Positions 51,675 to 61,040 are shown, counted from the first letter of the stretch. The stretch: DNA of 64,000 nt from Pseudomonas fluorescens (GCF_018614655.1 NZ_JAGGOG010000006.1:124001-188000); one strand, 5' to 3'. Made by a program: numbers and translations. Notes: a model not told the origin generated them from the sequence alone.

Positions 51675-53630
51675 ATGTCGCACCCGGCTTTCGCGCACCT
51701 GTTTGAACCGCTTTCGCTGCGGGGCAAGCACCTGAAAAACCGCATCATGTCCAGCGGGCATGACACCTCGATGCCCACCGATAATCGGGTGAATGCACAG
51801 CTGATCGCTTATCACCGGGCACGGGCCGAAGGCGGTGTCGGGCTGATTGTGTTGCAGGTCGCGGGCGTCCACGACAGTGCCCGCTATACCTCCCACGTGC
51901 TGATGGCCACCGACGACAGCTGCATTGAGGGTTACCGAACACTGGCCGAGACCTGCCACGCCCATGGCACCGTGGTGCTGTCACAAATCTTCCATCCCGG
52001 ACGGGAAATCATGGAGTCGGCCGACGGGTTGCTGGCGGTGGCCTACTCGGCGTCCGGGGTGCCTAATGAGCGGTTCCGGGTGATGCCCCGGGCCCTTGAT
52101 CAGCCGATGATCGATGAGATTGTCGCGGGTTACGGCGCAGCCGCCAGGCGTCTGTATCAGGCCGGGATCGACGGCGTGGAAGTGGTCGCCAGCCATGGGT
52201 ATCTGCCGGCGCAGTTTCTCAATCCCCGGGTCAATCGCCGCACCGACGACTACAACGGCGAGCTGGATCAGCGGCTGCGTTTCCTGCGGGAAATCATCGC
52301 CGCCGTGCGTGCCGAAACCGATGAGCACTTCATCATCGGCCTGCGTATTTCTGCCGATGAGCGCGACCCTGAAGGCTTGACCGAGGACGAGTCGCTGCCC
52401 GCCGTGCAAAGCCTGCAAGCGCAACTCGACTATGTGCACATCGTCGCCGGCACTTCCGCGTCCCTTGGCGGTGCGATCCACATCGTGCCGCCCATGGCGA
52501 TCGCCCCGGCGTACCTGGCCGCAGAAGGTGCGACGTTCAAGGCCAGCCTGTCGATTCCGTTGTTTGTCACCGGGCGGATCAACCAGCCCCAGGAAGCCGA
52601 ACTGATGCTGGCCCGGGGACAAGCCGATGTCTGCGGCATGACCCGTGCGCTGATCTGCGACCCGCAAATGCCCAACAAGACCCACACCGGACACGCCGAG
52701 GATGTGCGGGCCTGCATTGCCTGCAATCAGGCCTGCATCGGTCATTTCCACAAGGGGCTGCCCATCTCGTGCATCCAGCACCCTGAAACCGGGCGGGAAT
52801 TGCAATTCGGCCATCTGCAGCACACTTCGCGACGCAAGCGCATTCTGGTGGCCGGTGGCGGCCCGGCGGGGATGAAAGCGGCGGCAGTGGCAGCGCAACG
52901 AGGGCATGACGTCACCTTGTATGAAGCCTGTGCGCAACTCGGCGGGCAGGTGTTACTGGCGCAGTTGCTGCCACGGCGCAGCGAATTCGGCGGCGCCAGC
53001 ACTAACCTGCAGCGCGAGATGGCATTGGCCGGGGTGCGGGTGGTGCGCAATACCCGTGTCGACCGTGCGCTGGTGGAACAGGAGCAACCCGACCTGGTGA
53101 TCATCGCCACCGGCGCCGAGCCTTACTGGCCGACCTTCGAACGCGGTGGCGAGTTGCAGGTGGTGGATGCCTGGCAGGTGTTGCGCGATGAGGTCCCGCT
53201 GGGCCGCTCAGTGGTAGTGGTCGATTGGCGCTGCGACTGGATCGGACCGGGCATCGCCGAACGCCTGGTACGCGCAGGTCACACGGTGCAACTGGCGGTC
53301 AACGGCACTCATTGCGGGGAGAATCTGCCGTTGTACGTACGTGATCAACTGGCCGGCGAGCTGCACCGCCTGGGCATCCCGATCATCCCTTACGCCCGGC
53401 TGTATGGCTGCGATGACACCACTGTCTACCTGCAACACACCGCCAGCGGCGAGCCGATGCTACTGGAAAATATCGACACCCTGGTGCTTTGCCAAGGGCA
53501 CCAGCCGGTGGATACTCTCGGCGCTGAACTGGAAGGTTGGGTGGAATTTCGGCGCATCGGCGACTGCCTGGCACCGCGCACCGCCGAAGAGGCGATTTAT
53601 GAAGGACTCAAGGTGGCATGGGAAATATGA
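51675..53630 (+). CDS. FMN/4Fe-4S/FAD oxidoreductase (2,4-dienoyl-CoA reductase/TMADH family)
   Basis: 651 residues. N-terminal OYE-type TIM barrel binding FMN (LFEPLSLRGKHLKNRIMSSG, HGYLPAQFLNPRVNRRTDDY). At ~350-370 the cluster motif CIACNQACIGHFHKGLPISC supplies four Cys for 4Fe-4S. C-terminal FAD/NAD domains begin RILVAGGGPAGMKAA. This is the layout of trimethylamine dehydrogenase, DgcA-type demethylases and 2,4-dienoyl-CoA reductase. The catalytic His of OYE is not obvious, so demethylase-type activity is possible. It directly abuts the regulator gene (0-bp gap). Product class is secure, substrate is not. Confidence 0.85.
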   Translation: MSHPAFAHLFEPLSLRGKHLKNRIMSSGHDTSMPTDNRVNAQLIAYHRARAEGGVGLIVLQVAGVHDSARYTSHVLMATDDSCIEGYRTLAETCHAHGTVVLSQIFHPGREIMESADGLLAVAYSASGVPNERFRVMPRALDQPMIDEIVAGYGAAARRLYQAGIDGVEVVASHGYLPAQFLNPRVNRRTDDYNGELDQRLRFLREIIAAVRAETDEHFIIGLRISADERDPEGLTEDESLPAVQSLQAQLDYVHIVAGTSASLGGAIHIVPPMAIAPAYLAAEGATFKASLSIPLFVTGRINQPQEAELMLARGQADVCGMTRALICDPQMPNKTHTGHAEDVRACIACNQACIGHFHKGLPISCIQHPETGRELQFGHLQHTSRRKRILVAGGGPAGMKAAAVAAQRGHDVTLYEACAQLGGQVLLAQLLPRRSEFGGASTNLQREMALAGVRVVRNTRVDRALVEQEQPDLVIIATGAEPYWPTFERGGELQVVDAWQVLRDEVPLGRSVVVVDWRCDWIGPGIAERLVRAGHTVQLAVNGTHCGENLPLYVRDQLAGELHRLGIPIIPYARLYGCDDTTVYLQHTASGEPMLLENIDTLVLCQGHQPVDTLGAELEGWVEFRRIGDCLAPRTAEEAIYEGLKVAWEI

Positions 53631-54203
53631 ATGGCTAAAGACGAACCTCAGCAACTGTTCCTGGGCACACGGATCCGTGGCTTGCGCAAGGCGCGCGGGA
53701 TGACGCTGACCGCCTTGGCGGATATGAGTGACCTGACTGCGGGCTACATCAGCCAGTTGGAACGCAACCTCGCCTACCCATCGATCCCGGCCCTGTTCAA
53801 TATCGCCCGCAGCCTGGGGGTGACCATCCAGTGGTTCTTCGCCAGCGAAACCATTGCGGCGCCGAACGACGAAGGTTACGTGGTGCGCAAACACAATCGC
53901 CAGAGCATTCGCTATGAAGACGGCATCGTCGATCAGTTGCTGACCCCCCTGCCCAACCATCAACTGGAAATGCTGCACTCATGCTTCCCGCCGGGGACCT
54001 ATAGCCAGCAAAGCTACAGCCATGAAGGCGAAGAAGCCGGCTATGTGTTGAGCGGACGTTTTGAGTTGTGGGTGAGCGAGCGGCATTTCCAACTGGATGA
54101 AGGCGACAGTTTCAGTTTTCCCAGCAGTGAACCTCACCGTTATGGCAACCCCGGCAAGGCGGATACGGTGGTGATCTGGGTGATTACACCGCCGACGTTT
54201 TGA
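53631..54203 (+). CDS. XRE-family regulator with C-terminal cupin
   Basis: 190 residues. HTH_3 domain at about 12-70 (GTRIRGLRKARGMTLTALAD, GYISQLERNLAYPSIPALFN) and cupin_2 at about 105-185 (YSHEGEEAGYVLSGRFELWV, GDSFSFPSSEPHRYGN). Such regulators often respond to small nitrogenous compounds or polyamine-pathway intermediates in Pseudomonas (PauR, PuuR relatives). ATG follows directly on the oxidoreductase stop, so it is autoregulated with it if it binds the inverted repeat at 51591. Ligand unknown. Confidence 0.88.
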   Translation: MAKDEPQQLFLGTRIRGLRKARGMTLTALADMSDLTAGYISQLERNLAYPSIPALFNIARSLGVTIQWFFASETIAAPNDEGYVVRKHNRQSIRYEDGIVDQLLTPLPNHQLEMLHSCFPPGTYSQQSYSHEGEEAGYVLSGRFELWVSERHFQLDEGDSFSFPSSEPHRYGNPGKADTVVIWVITPPTF

Positions 54204-54219
54204 AGCGCCGGCGGTTTGC

Positions 54220-54867
54220 TCAGCGCTGCGTCGGAATCCGAATGTCCCCACCACGGCACTGACTCTTGACACTCCTTGGGCAACCGGCGAATTCCAGGTC
54301 CTTGCTCAAGCACACCCGCACCTCCGACAACACTTTGCCCTTGCAGATCACCGCCAGCCCGTGACTCCGCATGGCTGGGTTGCTCTGGCGAAACAGCGTC
54401 TCGATGTCCTGGACATCGAGCGAATTCGGAACATTAAACGGTTGCAACTGCTCCGGGATATTGACCCTGCCCAGCGCGGCGTCGGCCTTGTCCAGATAGG
54501 ACGACGCCTCGAGGCCACTGCAAGTGCCATGTTTGGACCACTCGTGTTTGAGCAGCTTCTGCGAAGGGAACAGCGTCGCGCCCTTGGCCAACTCCTCAGC
54601 CGACAACCTTGATTGCGGTGTGCAGGATGCCGGCCAGCCACCCCGTGCGTACTGCGGCCACAAGCCATGCAGCACAAACCCGTAACCTTTACCTGAACAC
54701 TGCTGATCTTCCGGATGGGTCAGGCAGAAGGTCGGCGACCAGGACAGTGACAACACATAAAAATCAAAATCCCCCGCCTGCCCCTGCTGCCGAGAGGCTG
54801 CCGCAGCCCCCGTGGCCAAACTCGCCAACACCAGCCACACGGCAATCCAGGCTGCTCTGTATTTCAT
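54220..54867 (-). CDS. Exported ribonuclease T2
   Basis: 215 residues. Signal peptide AVWLVLASLATGAAAA (cleavage near 24). Both catalytic segments are intact: CAS I as FVLHGLWPQY with His67, and CAS II as KHEWSKHGTCSG with Glu109, Lys112 and His113. Cysteines for disulfides are present. It cleaves single-stranded RNA through 2',3'-cyclic phosphates in the periplasm or outside, giving nucleotides as nutrient. Convergent with the XRE-cupin gene (16-bp gap). The sequence gives no hint of a linked immunity protein, so a scavenging role is likelier than a toxin. Confidence 0.92.
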   Translation of the reverse strand: MKYRAAWIAVWLVLASLATGAAAASRQQGQAGDFDFYVLSLSWSPTFCLTHPEDQQCSGKGYGFVLHGLWPQYARGGWPASCTPQSRLSAEELAKGATLFPSQKLLKHEWSKHGTCSGLEASSYLDKADAALGRVNIPEQLQPFNVPNSLDVQDIETLFRQSNPAMRSHGLAVICKGKVLSEVRVCLSKDLEFAGCPRSVKSQCRGGDIRIPTQR

Positions 54868-54898
54868 CCGTCTATTCCTTGAAAAAAGTGTTCTGCCG

Positions 54899-55873
54899 TT
54901 ATCGATGAAGGTTGCGCTGCAGCACCTGGTCCATGAGCTGATCCGTTTTCAACGCCTCGATCGCCATCGCAGGATGCTTCCCCTCTCCGCGAATATGCGC
55001 ATTCATCCCCAGTACGTGATGCCACTGGATATGCTCATGATTAGGCACCTCGAGGCTCAGGTTGACCTTTCCCTCAAGCCGCAAGGGATGCTCATCAAAC
55101 ACCGAGAACGTTATGCGCCCCTGACTGCCAATCAACTCGACACGGTCCTCGCGACGATCCGCGACAAAGTTCCAGCAGCCCATCCCCAGCGCTCCCGAAG
55201 CAAAGCGCCAACTGGCGGTCACCGCATCTTCCGCCGCATAACGCCCCGCCTGATGAGCCGTAAAACCGGCCACCTCGACAATGTCCCCCGCCAGGTACTG
55301 GAACAGGTCAAAGCCATGACTGGCCAAATCAGCAAAGTACCCACCGCCGGCCACCAACGGATCGGTACGCCAGTTGTCAGCACGCTCATCCGCCGATGAT
55401 GGCGGCTTGCACAAGGTCCAGGTCAGGTGACGCAACTCGCCAATCTGCCCGGCCTGCAACCAATCACGCACCTGCTGGAAGCGTGGCAGGGAACGCCGGT
55501 AATAAGACACAAACAAATGCAGCCCCGCCTGCTCGAATGTGCGCTGCATCAGCTCACTTTGCCCGGCGTTCAACGACATGGGTTTTTCAACGCAGCAATG
55601 CTTGCCTGCCGCCGCCACCATCAGGCTGTACTCAAGGTGGCTGTCGGGCGGTGTGGCGATGTAGACCGCGTCCACTTCAGGATCATCGATCAACGCTTGG
55701 GCGTCGGTGTAAAACCGGGCAATGCCATGACGAGCTGCATAGTCGTGCACGGCTGCCTCGCGACGCCCCATTACGGCTACCAAGGCAGAACCTGGCGCTT
55801 TGTAGAAGGCCGGGCCACTCTTCAATTCAGTGACACTGCCACAGCCGATCATGCCCCAGCGTACGGTGTTCAT
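54899..55873 (-). CDS. Gfo/Idh/MocA-family oxidoreductase
   Basis: 324 residues; RBS GAGGGAT before ATG. GMIGCGSVTELKSGPAFYKA gives the NAD(P) Rossmann site and the family's GxGSVTE variant; IATPPDSHLEYSL and CCVEKPMSLN (catalytic Lys of EKP) follow, then GGGYFADLASHGFDLFQYL. The GSVTE.KSGPAF variant is typical of a small subgroup of glycoside-type dehydrogenases. Unlinked to a sugar operon here, between RNase T2 and Nudix genes. Only the class can be asserted. Confidence 0.88.
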   Translation of the reverse strand: MNTVRWGMIGCGSVTELKSGPAFYKAPGSALVAVMGRREAAVHDYAARHGIARFYTDAQALIDDPEVDAVYIATPPDSHLEYSLMVAAAGKHCCVEKPMSLNAGQSELMQRTFEQAGLHLFVSYYRRSLPRFQQVRDWLQAGQIGELRHLTWTLCKPPSSADERADNWRTDPLVAGGGYFADLASHGFDLFQYLAGDIVEVAGFTAHQAGRYAAEDAVTASWRFASGALGMGCWNFVADRREDRVELIGSQGRITFSVFDEHPLRLEGKVNLSLEVPNHEHIQWHHVLGMNAHIRGEGKHPAMAIEALKTDQLMDQVLQRNLHR

Positions 55874-56013
55874 CGGTATCCCTCTTCATGTGTACTTTTC
55901 AGTCGAGCAGTATCTGCGTTTTCCTGCCGGCCCTCCAGTCTGCGAGGCGAAGACCCAGCATGACATTTGTATTACACTTTTATGACAGTCATCCGACCGC
56001 GGGGGTACATCCG

Positions 56014-56376
56014 ATGAAGATACGAGCCACGGTCATTTGCGCACACAACGGCCACATCCTGTTCGTGCGCAAGGCCAGATCAAAATGGGCGCTGCCGGGG
56101 GGCAAGGTCGAACGTGACGAGCGGCCAGCAGGCGCGGCAGCCCGGGAGCTGGAAGAGGAAACCGGGTTAAACGTCGACGGTTTGCTGTACCTGCAGGAGC
56201 TGAAGGCGGACAACACCGTGCATCACGTGTTCGAGGCGTCGGTGGTGAATATCGACGAGGCCCGGCCGCTCAATGAGATCATCGAGTGCCATTGGCTTCC
56301 CTACACCACGCTGGAGCAGTTGGACACGACCCAAGCCACCAGGCAGATTGTCAGGTCGTTTTTGCGGCGGCTATAG
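56014..56376 (+). CDS. Nudix hydrolase
   Basis: 120 residues from ATG 56014, with a GGGGGT-type RBS; an upstream in-frame ATG at 55963 would add 17 residues. Complete Nudix box: Gly30, Glu36, Arg44-Glu45, Glu48-Glu49 and Gly51 in PGG...RELEEETGL, which binds Mg and cuts nucleoside diphosphate linkages. Short single-domain protein like MutT-type or dinucleoside polyphosphate hydrolases. The 3' end overlaps the convergent acetyltransferase by 26 bp. Substrate not predictable. Confidence 0.9.
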   Translation: MKIRATVICAHNGHILFVRKARSKWALPGGKVERDERPAGAAARELEEETGLNVDGLLYLQELKADNTVHHVFEASVVNIDEARPLNEIIECHWLPYTTLEQLDTTQATRQIVRSFLRRL

Positions 56377-56836
56377 GCGCATCAGCCTGCATAAACAACA
56401 CCTGGGCGTTGGATTGCGCATCCAGCGTCACAAACCCGAACTTGCGGTACAACGCAATCGCCGCGTGGTTGTCGCGGTACACCCGCAAGGTCAAACGCAC
56501 AGCCCCCGTGCCCTCAATCGCTGCACTGATCAACTGACGTACCAGCACCTCGCCTATCCCCTGCCCGCGAACAGACGCAGCGACGATGATTCGTCCCAGA
56601 TGCACACTGCCGGTGGTGACGGTCCAGAACTGGGCAAAAGCCACAGGCGGTCCCGACCCCATTGCCAGGCAAACGCTTTGACTATCGCCAATCGGCAAGC
56701 GATCAGCCAGTTCATGGGGCAGAAACGGAAAAGCCAATCGATCACCGGCCCAACGCAGACAAGCCGCGGCATCCGGCAGCCAGTGGGCAATGACCTCATA
56801 ATCAGAGGCGATGGGCGGGCGAAGGCTCAGGTCCAT
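56351..56836 (-). CDS. GNAT-family N-acetyltransferase
   Basis: About 161 residues from ATG 56836 (MDLSLRPP); two upstream in-frame ATGs exist and no RBS is decisive. GNAT motif A is seen as IIVAASVRGQGIGEVLVRQL, with the Q/RxxGxG/A acetyl-CoA loop, followed by motif B LRVYRDNHAAIALYRKFGFV. It transfers an acetyl group from acetyl-CoA to an amine. The start lies about 70 bp from the phz box before phzI but on the opposite strand, so PhzR might affect it, though this is only positional. Acceptor unknown. Confidence 0.86.
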   Translation of the reverse strand: MDLSLRPPIASDYEVIAHWLPDAAACLRWAGDRLAFPFLPHELADRLPIGDSQSVCLAMGSGPPVAFAQFWTVTTGSVHLGRIIVAASVRGQGIGEVLVRQLISAAIEGTGAVRLTLRVYRDNHAAIALYRKFGFVTLDAQSNAQVLFMQADAPIAAAKTT

Positions 56837-56906
56837 GGGCTTATGTCTCATCAAGGTACAGGCTACAAACACCCTGTAAAAACGAGCGAAGGTCATGCCA
56901 ACTCAC

Positions 56907-56952
56907 CCTACCAGATCTTGTAGGTGCCAAGCCTGTACAAGTCCTCTATAAA
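56907..56952 (+). promoter_or_regulatory. phz box and -10 of phzI
   Basis: CCTACCAGATCTTGTAGG at 56907-56924 is an 18-bp near-perfect palindrome of the LuxR/PhzR type. TATAAA at 56947-56952 is the likely -10, 34 bp from the box centre. PhzR with its acyl-HSL should bind here and switch on phzI, giving positive feedback. The same element, inverted, precedes phzA. Confidence 0.85.
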
Positions 56953-56989
56953 AACCCGCACTTCCCCCAGCCCCAAGGAAACCCCAGCC

Positions 56990-57580
56990 ATGCACATGGA
57001 AGAGCACACGCTGAGCACAATGAGCGACGAACTGAAACTCATGCTAGGTCGCTTTCGGCACGAACAGTTCGTCGAGAAACTCGGGTGGCGACTGCCGGCC
57101 CATCCGCACCAGGCCGGCTGTGAATGGGATCAATACGACACTGAGCACGCCCGCTACCTCCTGGCCTTCAATGAACAGTGTGCCATTGTTGGCTGCGCCC
57201 GCCTGATACCTACCACGCTCCCCAACTTGCTTGAAGGGGTCTTCAGCCATACCTGCGCAGGGGCGCCGCCCAAGCATCCAACCATCTGGGAAATGACGCG
57301 TTTCACCACCCGCGAGCCGCAATTGGCGATGCCGTTGTTCTGGCGAAGCCTCAAGACCGCCAGCCTGGCGGGTGCCGATACCATCGTCGGGATCGTCAAC
57401 AGCACGATGGAGCGCTATTACAAGATCAACGGGGTCAACTACGAACGACTGGGGCCGGTTACCGTGCACCAGGATGAAAAAGTCCTCGCCATCAAACTCT
57501 CGGCCCACCGTGAGCACCACCGCAACGCCCTCGCACCTTCAGCCTTCATGTCCCGTGCATGGTTGAAAGAGACGGCTTGA
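56990..57580 (+). CDS. phzI: Acyl-homoserine-lactone synthase PhzI
   Basis: 196 residues from ATG 56990 (MHMEEHTL, AAGGAAA upstream). LuxI-family catalytic residues are conserved: GRFRHEQFVEKLGW with Arg and Phe/Trp, the DQYDTEHARYL Asp pair, ECARL-like CARLIPT, and WEMTRFTT with Glu and Arg. It makes the acyl-HSL signal from SAM and acyl-ACP; in related strains hydroxylated C6-C8 lactones, though the chain length cannot be read here. Convergent with phzR, with 48 bp between stops. Controlled by the phz box just upstream. Confidence 0.95.
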   Translation: MHMEEHTLSTMSDELKLMLGRFRHEQFVEKLGWRLPAHPHQAGCEWDQYDTEHARYLLAFNEQCAIVGCARLIPTTLPNLLEGVFSHTCAGAPPKHPTIWEMTRFTTREPQLAMPLFWRSLKTASLAGADTIVGIVNSTMERYYKINGVNYERLGPVTVHQDEKVLAIKLSAHREHHRNALAPSAFMSRAWLKETA

Positions 57581-57587
57581 TACCGAC

Positions 57588-57611
57588 CGAGTCGTCCTTG
57601 CGGCCGACTCG
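57588..57611. terminator. Short hairpin between phzI and phzR ends
   Basis: 7-bp stem cgagtcg/cgactcg with a 10-nt loop in the 48-bp gap between convergent stops. No T-tract; a weak bidirectional terminator at best. Confidence 0.4.
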
Positions 57612-57628
57612 TCAGTAATGGATGACCC

Positions 57629-58354
57629 TCAGATATAGCCCAGCGCGACGGCGTAAGACACTGCCTGTACGCGGTTGCTGGCGCCGATTTTGCGTTGGAT
57701 GTTGCGGTGATGGTAATTCACGGTATCGGTGCACACCCCCATGATCACCCCGATCTCCTCCGAGGTCTTGCCGTCGGCCGTCCAGCGCAACACATCACAT
57801 TCGCGCCCACTGAATTCCACATTCGTATTGAAGACACGTACGTCACTCTCCAGCTCGGAAATTTTCTCGTGGGCCGCTGCAGCAAACGCTTTGGTCACCG
57901 GCTTCAACGCCTCGAACTCCTGAAGGCTGATGATGGTGTCCTTGCGCGCCAGGCTTAACACCCCGACTCGCCCCTGGGTATTGAACGAGGGTTGTGCCAG
58001 GCCGTGGCACAAATTCGAATCGTTGGCTTCAGACCACAGATCAGGGCACCCCCGGAACAGTTCATTGCTCCACAAAATGGGCGCCGACGAGACTTTGCTG
58101 TGCTTCACCGTAGGGTCTATCACCGCGTAATTAGCCGCCTGATATCGCTGCACCCACTCCTCGGGATAATTACTGTACATATATGTCCTGGGCCGCATGA
58201 ACGGGGTCACGCTGCACATGCCGTAGGCAAAAAAGTCAAACCGCAGTTCACGCAATGCCCTCAACGCGACAACAGTAAACTCCTGCATGTTCATGGTTTG
58301 CGCAAAGATACTGTAAAAATAAGCATCCCATCCCAACAGTTGCCCTAATTCCAT
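57629..58354 (-). CDS. phzR: Quorum-sensing regulator PhzR (LuxR family)
   Basis: 241 residues from ATG 58354 (MELGQLLGW). The autoinducer-binding domain carries the LuxR invariant set Trp/Tyr/Asp in [19 protein letters not shown]. The C-terminal GerE HTH (about 177-241: [20 protein letters not shown], then [20 protein letters not shown]) recognises the phz boxes. With acyl-HSL it activates phzA and phzI. Divergent from phzA across a 435-bp intergenic region, the arrangement seen in P. chlororaphis and P. fluorescens phz loci. Confidence 0.95.
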   Translation of the reverse strand: MELGQLLGWDAYFYSIFAQTMNMQEFTVVALRALRELRFDFFAYGMCSVTPFMRPRTYMYSNYPEEWVQRYQAANYAVIDPTVKHSKVSSAPILWSNELFRGCPDLWSEANDSNLCHGLAQPSFNTQGRVGVLSLARKDTIISLQEFEALKPVTKAFAAAAHEKISELESDVRVFNTNVEFSGRECDVLRWTADGKTSEEIGVIMGVCTDTVNYHHRNIQRKIGASNRVQAVSYAVALGYI

Positions 58355-58789
58355 TTTGAACACCACTAAAGTTGGAAACAGGACGTGAGACTAGACCAAC
58401 CTGAACTCATGTCAACACACAAAACCACACCGTCATAGACTGCTTCGCGCTCACACTGTATTTCTTGCGTCCAATCCAACTAACTAGCCATAGGCCATTG
58501 CCCTTGGGCGATATTAGTGGGCCATTACCTCCTCTCAGCCGACGAATGAACCTACCTCTTCACACTAATGCAACAGTTCGCCCCACGGGCTGCTGCTCAC
58601 CCACTCATGCCCGAATCACTACAAGATCTGGTAGTTCCAACCTCAAGAAATGCAGGTGTATAAACAACACCCACTCAACACCGCCACGAAGGCGCAATAG
58701 TTAAAAACTGTAAATATTGACCCAGGTCAATTAACTAAATATTCACTTGATATTCGAAAATCCCAATTCAACTAAGGAGGATATTGCCC
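58355..58789. promoter_or_regulatory. phzR-phzA intergenic region
   Basis: 435 bp with no credible gene. It holds the phz box at 58618-58635 and the phzA -10 and leader; the phzR promoter should lie in the left part, where several A/T-rich stretches occur but no clear -35/-10 pair was identified. A strong RBS AAGGAGG is at 58774-58780, 9 nt before phzA. Confidence 0.75.
58618..58664 (+). promoter_or_regulatory. phz box and -10 of phzA
   Basis: ACTACAAGATCTGGTAGT at 58618-58635 is the reverse complement of the phzI box except for the end bases. TATAAA at 58659-58664 lies 35 bp from its centre, so the box should overlap the -35 zone (near -42.5 from the start), as in class II LuxR activation. 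Confidence 0.87.
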
Positions 58790-59281
58790 ATGCCTGCCTC
58801 GCTTTCCCCTAGCGGCTTTAACGATCATCTTGAACTTCGCCAAAAAAATCGGGCCACCGTCGAACAGTACATGCGCACTAACGGCAAAGATCGCCTGCGG
58901 CGCCATGAGCTGTTCACGCAGGATGGCAGTGGCGGCTCCTGGAACACCGAGACCGGTGAACCCCTTATGTTTAAAGGCCACCCGAAGCTGGCCGCCCTCG
59001 GTGTCTGGCTGGAGAAGTGCTTTCCAGACTGGCAATGGCACAACGTCCGGGTGTTTGAAACCGACAATCCCAACCACTTCTGGGTGGAAAGCGACGGCCG
59101 CGGCAAGTCCCTGGTGCCCGGCTACCCGGAGGGTTATTGCGAAAACCATTACATCCACTCCTTTGAACTGGACAACGGCAAGATCACGCAAAACCGTGAA
59201 TTCATGAACCCCTTCGAACAACTTCGCGCCTTGGGCATCCCTGTTCCAAAGATCAAGCGTGAAGGTATTCCCGCCTCATAA
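58790..59281 (+). CDS. phzA: Phenazine biosynthesis protein PhzA
   Basis: 163 residues, NTF2/ketosteroid-isomerase-like small protein; AAGGAGG decides the ATG at 58790. Paralogue of PhzB next to it, sharing [22 protein letters not shown], and PGYPEGY.ENH. It helps condense two amino-ketone molecules into the tricyclic phenazine precursor. The PhzB active-site His (His71 in this PhzB) is Leu70 here, while the Glu is kept (Glu137), consistent with a weaker or supporting role in Pseudomonas PhzA. First gene of the phz operon under the phz box. Confidence 0.95.
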   Translation: MPASLSPSGFNDHLELRQKNRATVEQYMRTNGKDRLRRHELFTQDGSGGSWNTETGEPLMFKGHPKLAALGVWLEKCFPDWQWHNVRVFETDNPNHFWVESDGRGKSLVPGYPEGYCENHYIHSFELDNGKITQNREFMNPFEQLRALGIPVPKIKREGIPAS

Positions 59282-59307
59282 GCCCCTTTATCCATTGGAG
59301 ATTGAGC

Positions 59308-59799
59308 ATGCCTAATAGCGCAGCGCTACAACTAGCCACTCGTGACACCACTGAACTTCGCCGCAAGAACCGCGCCACGGTCGAGCAGTACATGCGTACC
59401 AAAGGCAAGGACCGCCTGCGCCGTCATGAACTGTTTACCGAAGACGGTTCAGGCGGCTTATGGACCACCGACACCGGTGCGCCCATTGTAATCAGTGGCA
59501 AAGCCAAGTTGGCCGAACATGCTGTTTGGTCACTCAAGTGCTTCCCTGACTGGGAGTGGTACAACGTCAAGGTATTTGAAACCGACGATCCCAATCATAT
59601 CTGGGTGGAGTGCGACGGCCACGGCAAGATCCTCTTCCCTGGTTACCCGGAAGGCTATTACGAGAACCACTTCCTGCACTCCTTCGAGCTGGAAGACGGC
59701 AAAGTAAAACGCAATCGCGAGTTCATGAACGTCTTTCAACAACTACGCGCCCTGGGTATTGCGGTACCGCAAATCAAGCGTGAAGGCATTCCTACTTAA
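59308..59799 (+). CDS. phzB: Phenazine biosynthesis protein PhzB
   Basis: 163 residues from ATG 59308 (TTGGAG upstream). Small alpha-beta barrel dimer. Predicted acid/base pair His71 and Glu138 are present (AEHAVW and NREFMN contexts). It catalyses the imine-forming condensation of two 6-amino-5-oxocyclohex-2-ene carboxylate units to hexahydrophenazine dicarboxylate. It arose by tandem duplication with phzA; spacing is 26 bp. Both are needed for full phenazine yield in pseudomonads, as known for this family. Confidence 0.95.
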   Translation: MPNSAALQLATRDTTELRRKNRATVEQYMRTKGKDRLRRHELFTEDGSGGLWTTDTGAPIVISGKAKLAEHAVWSLKCFPDWEWYNVKVFETDDPNHIWVECDGHGKILFPGYPEGYYENHFLHSFELEDGKVKRNREFMNVFQQLRALGIAVPQIKREGIPT

Positions 59800-59822
59800 T
59801 CCCTCGGGAGAGTGATCGCATC

Positions 59823-61025
59823 ATGGAAGACTTACTGAGACGGGTTCTAAGTTGCGAAGCGTTCCAGCAGCCTCAATGGAGCGAGCCCTCACAATTACAT
59901 GACGCGCAGGCCTACCTAAGGGACAGCGCGTCACTGATTCGAGCAGAGGACATCCTGGTGCTACGCGCTACGTTGGCGCGTGTGGCAGCAGGCGAAGCAA
60001 TGATCATCCAGTCCGGTGACTGCGCCGAGGACATGGATGAAAGCGCTCCCAGGCATGTGGCCCGCAAAGCCGCGGTACTGGACATCCTGGCCGGCGCGTT
60101 CCGGCTGGTGACCCAGCAACCGGTGGTGCGGGTGGGACGGATTGCCGGGCAGTTTGCCAAGCCCCGTTCCAACAATAGCGAACGCATCGGCGATGTCGAA
60201 TTGCCGGTGTATCGCGGCGACATGGTCAATGGCCGCGAGGCCGTCTGCGGCCATCGCCAGCATGATGCCCAACGCCTGGTTCGAGGCTATCGCGCCGCGC
60301 AGGACATCATGCACCACCTGGGCTGGAAAGAGCCGGCAGGTCAGGAGCAACTCAGCGACTCACCGGCCTGGACCAGCCATGAAATGCTGGTGCTCGACTA
60401 CGAATTGCCACAACTGCGCCGGGACGAACAGGGCCGGGTATTTCTCGGTTCGACCCACTGGCCATGGATCGGCGAGCGCACCCGTCAGTTGACGGGTGCG
60501 CACGTAGCGCTACTCAGCGAAGTGCTCAACCCGGTGGCCTGCAAGGTCGGCCCCGACATCACCCAGGACCAGTTGCTGAGCCTGTGCGAGCGCCTTGACC
60601 CCAAGCGCGAACCCGGACGGCTGACCCTGATTGCCCGCATGGGCGCCCACAAGGTCGCCGATCGCCTGCCACCGCTGGTTGAAGCGGTGCGCCATGCCGG
60701 CCACAAGATCATCTGGCTGAGCGACCCGATGCACGGCAACACCATCGTCGCGCCCTGCGGCAACAAGACCCGCATGGTGCAGACCATCACCGAGGAAATC
60801 ACTGCCTTCAAGTATGCCGTGACCTCGGCCGGGGGCGTGGCCGCCGGCCTGCACCTGGAAACCACTCCCGATGACGTCAGTGAGTGCGCTTCAGATACCG
60901 CCAGCCTGACCCAGGTTGCCAGCCACTACAAAAGCCTGTGCGATCCGCGCCTGAATCCCTGGCAGGCCATTACCGCGGTGATGGCCTGGAAAAACCTGCC
61001 CTCTTCCACCCCTGCTTCCCTTTGA
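59823..61025 (+). CDS. phzC: Class II DAHP synthase PhzC
   Basis: 400 residues, a plant-type (class II) 3-deoxy-arabino-heptulosonate-7-phosphate synthase: [80 protein letters not shown] and the final DDVSECASD. It condenses PEP and erythrose-4-phosphate, raising flux into shikimate for phenazine. Insensitivity to aromatic amino acids is expected from the family, since it is shorter than the regulated class II enzymes. RBS GGGAGAGTG; 23 bp after phzB. Confidence 0.95.
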   Translation: MEDLLRRVLSCEAFQQPQWSEPSQLHDAQAYLRDSASLIRAEDILVLRATLARVAAGEAMIIQSGDCAEDMDESAPRHVARKAAVLDILAGAFRLVTQQPVVRVGRIAGQFAKPRSNNSERIGDVELPVYRGDMVNGREAVCGHRQHDAQRLVRGYRAAQDIMHHLGWKEPAGQEQLSDSPAWTSHEMLVLDYELPQLRRDEQGRVFLGSTHWPWIGERTRQLTGAHVALLSEVLNPVACKVGPDITQDQLLSLCERLDPKREPGRLTLIARMGAHKVADRLPPLVEAVRHAGHKIIWLSDPMHGNTIVAPCGNKTRMVQTITEEITAFKYAVTSAGGVAAGLHLETTPDDVSECASDTASLTQVASHYKSLCDPRLNPWQAITAVMAWKNLPSSTPASL

Positions 61026-61040
61026 CTGGAGTTTGTCGCC

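Noticed and set aside
54220-54867. RNase T2 as a secreted toxin with immunity gene
   Set aside because: No adjacent small immunity-like gene or secretion adaptor; ordinary signal peptide fits a scavenging periplasmic nuclease.
58465-58704. 79-codon frame between phzR and phzA
   Set aside because: Covers the phz box and -10 region, no RBS, no similarity; non-coding control region.
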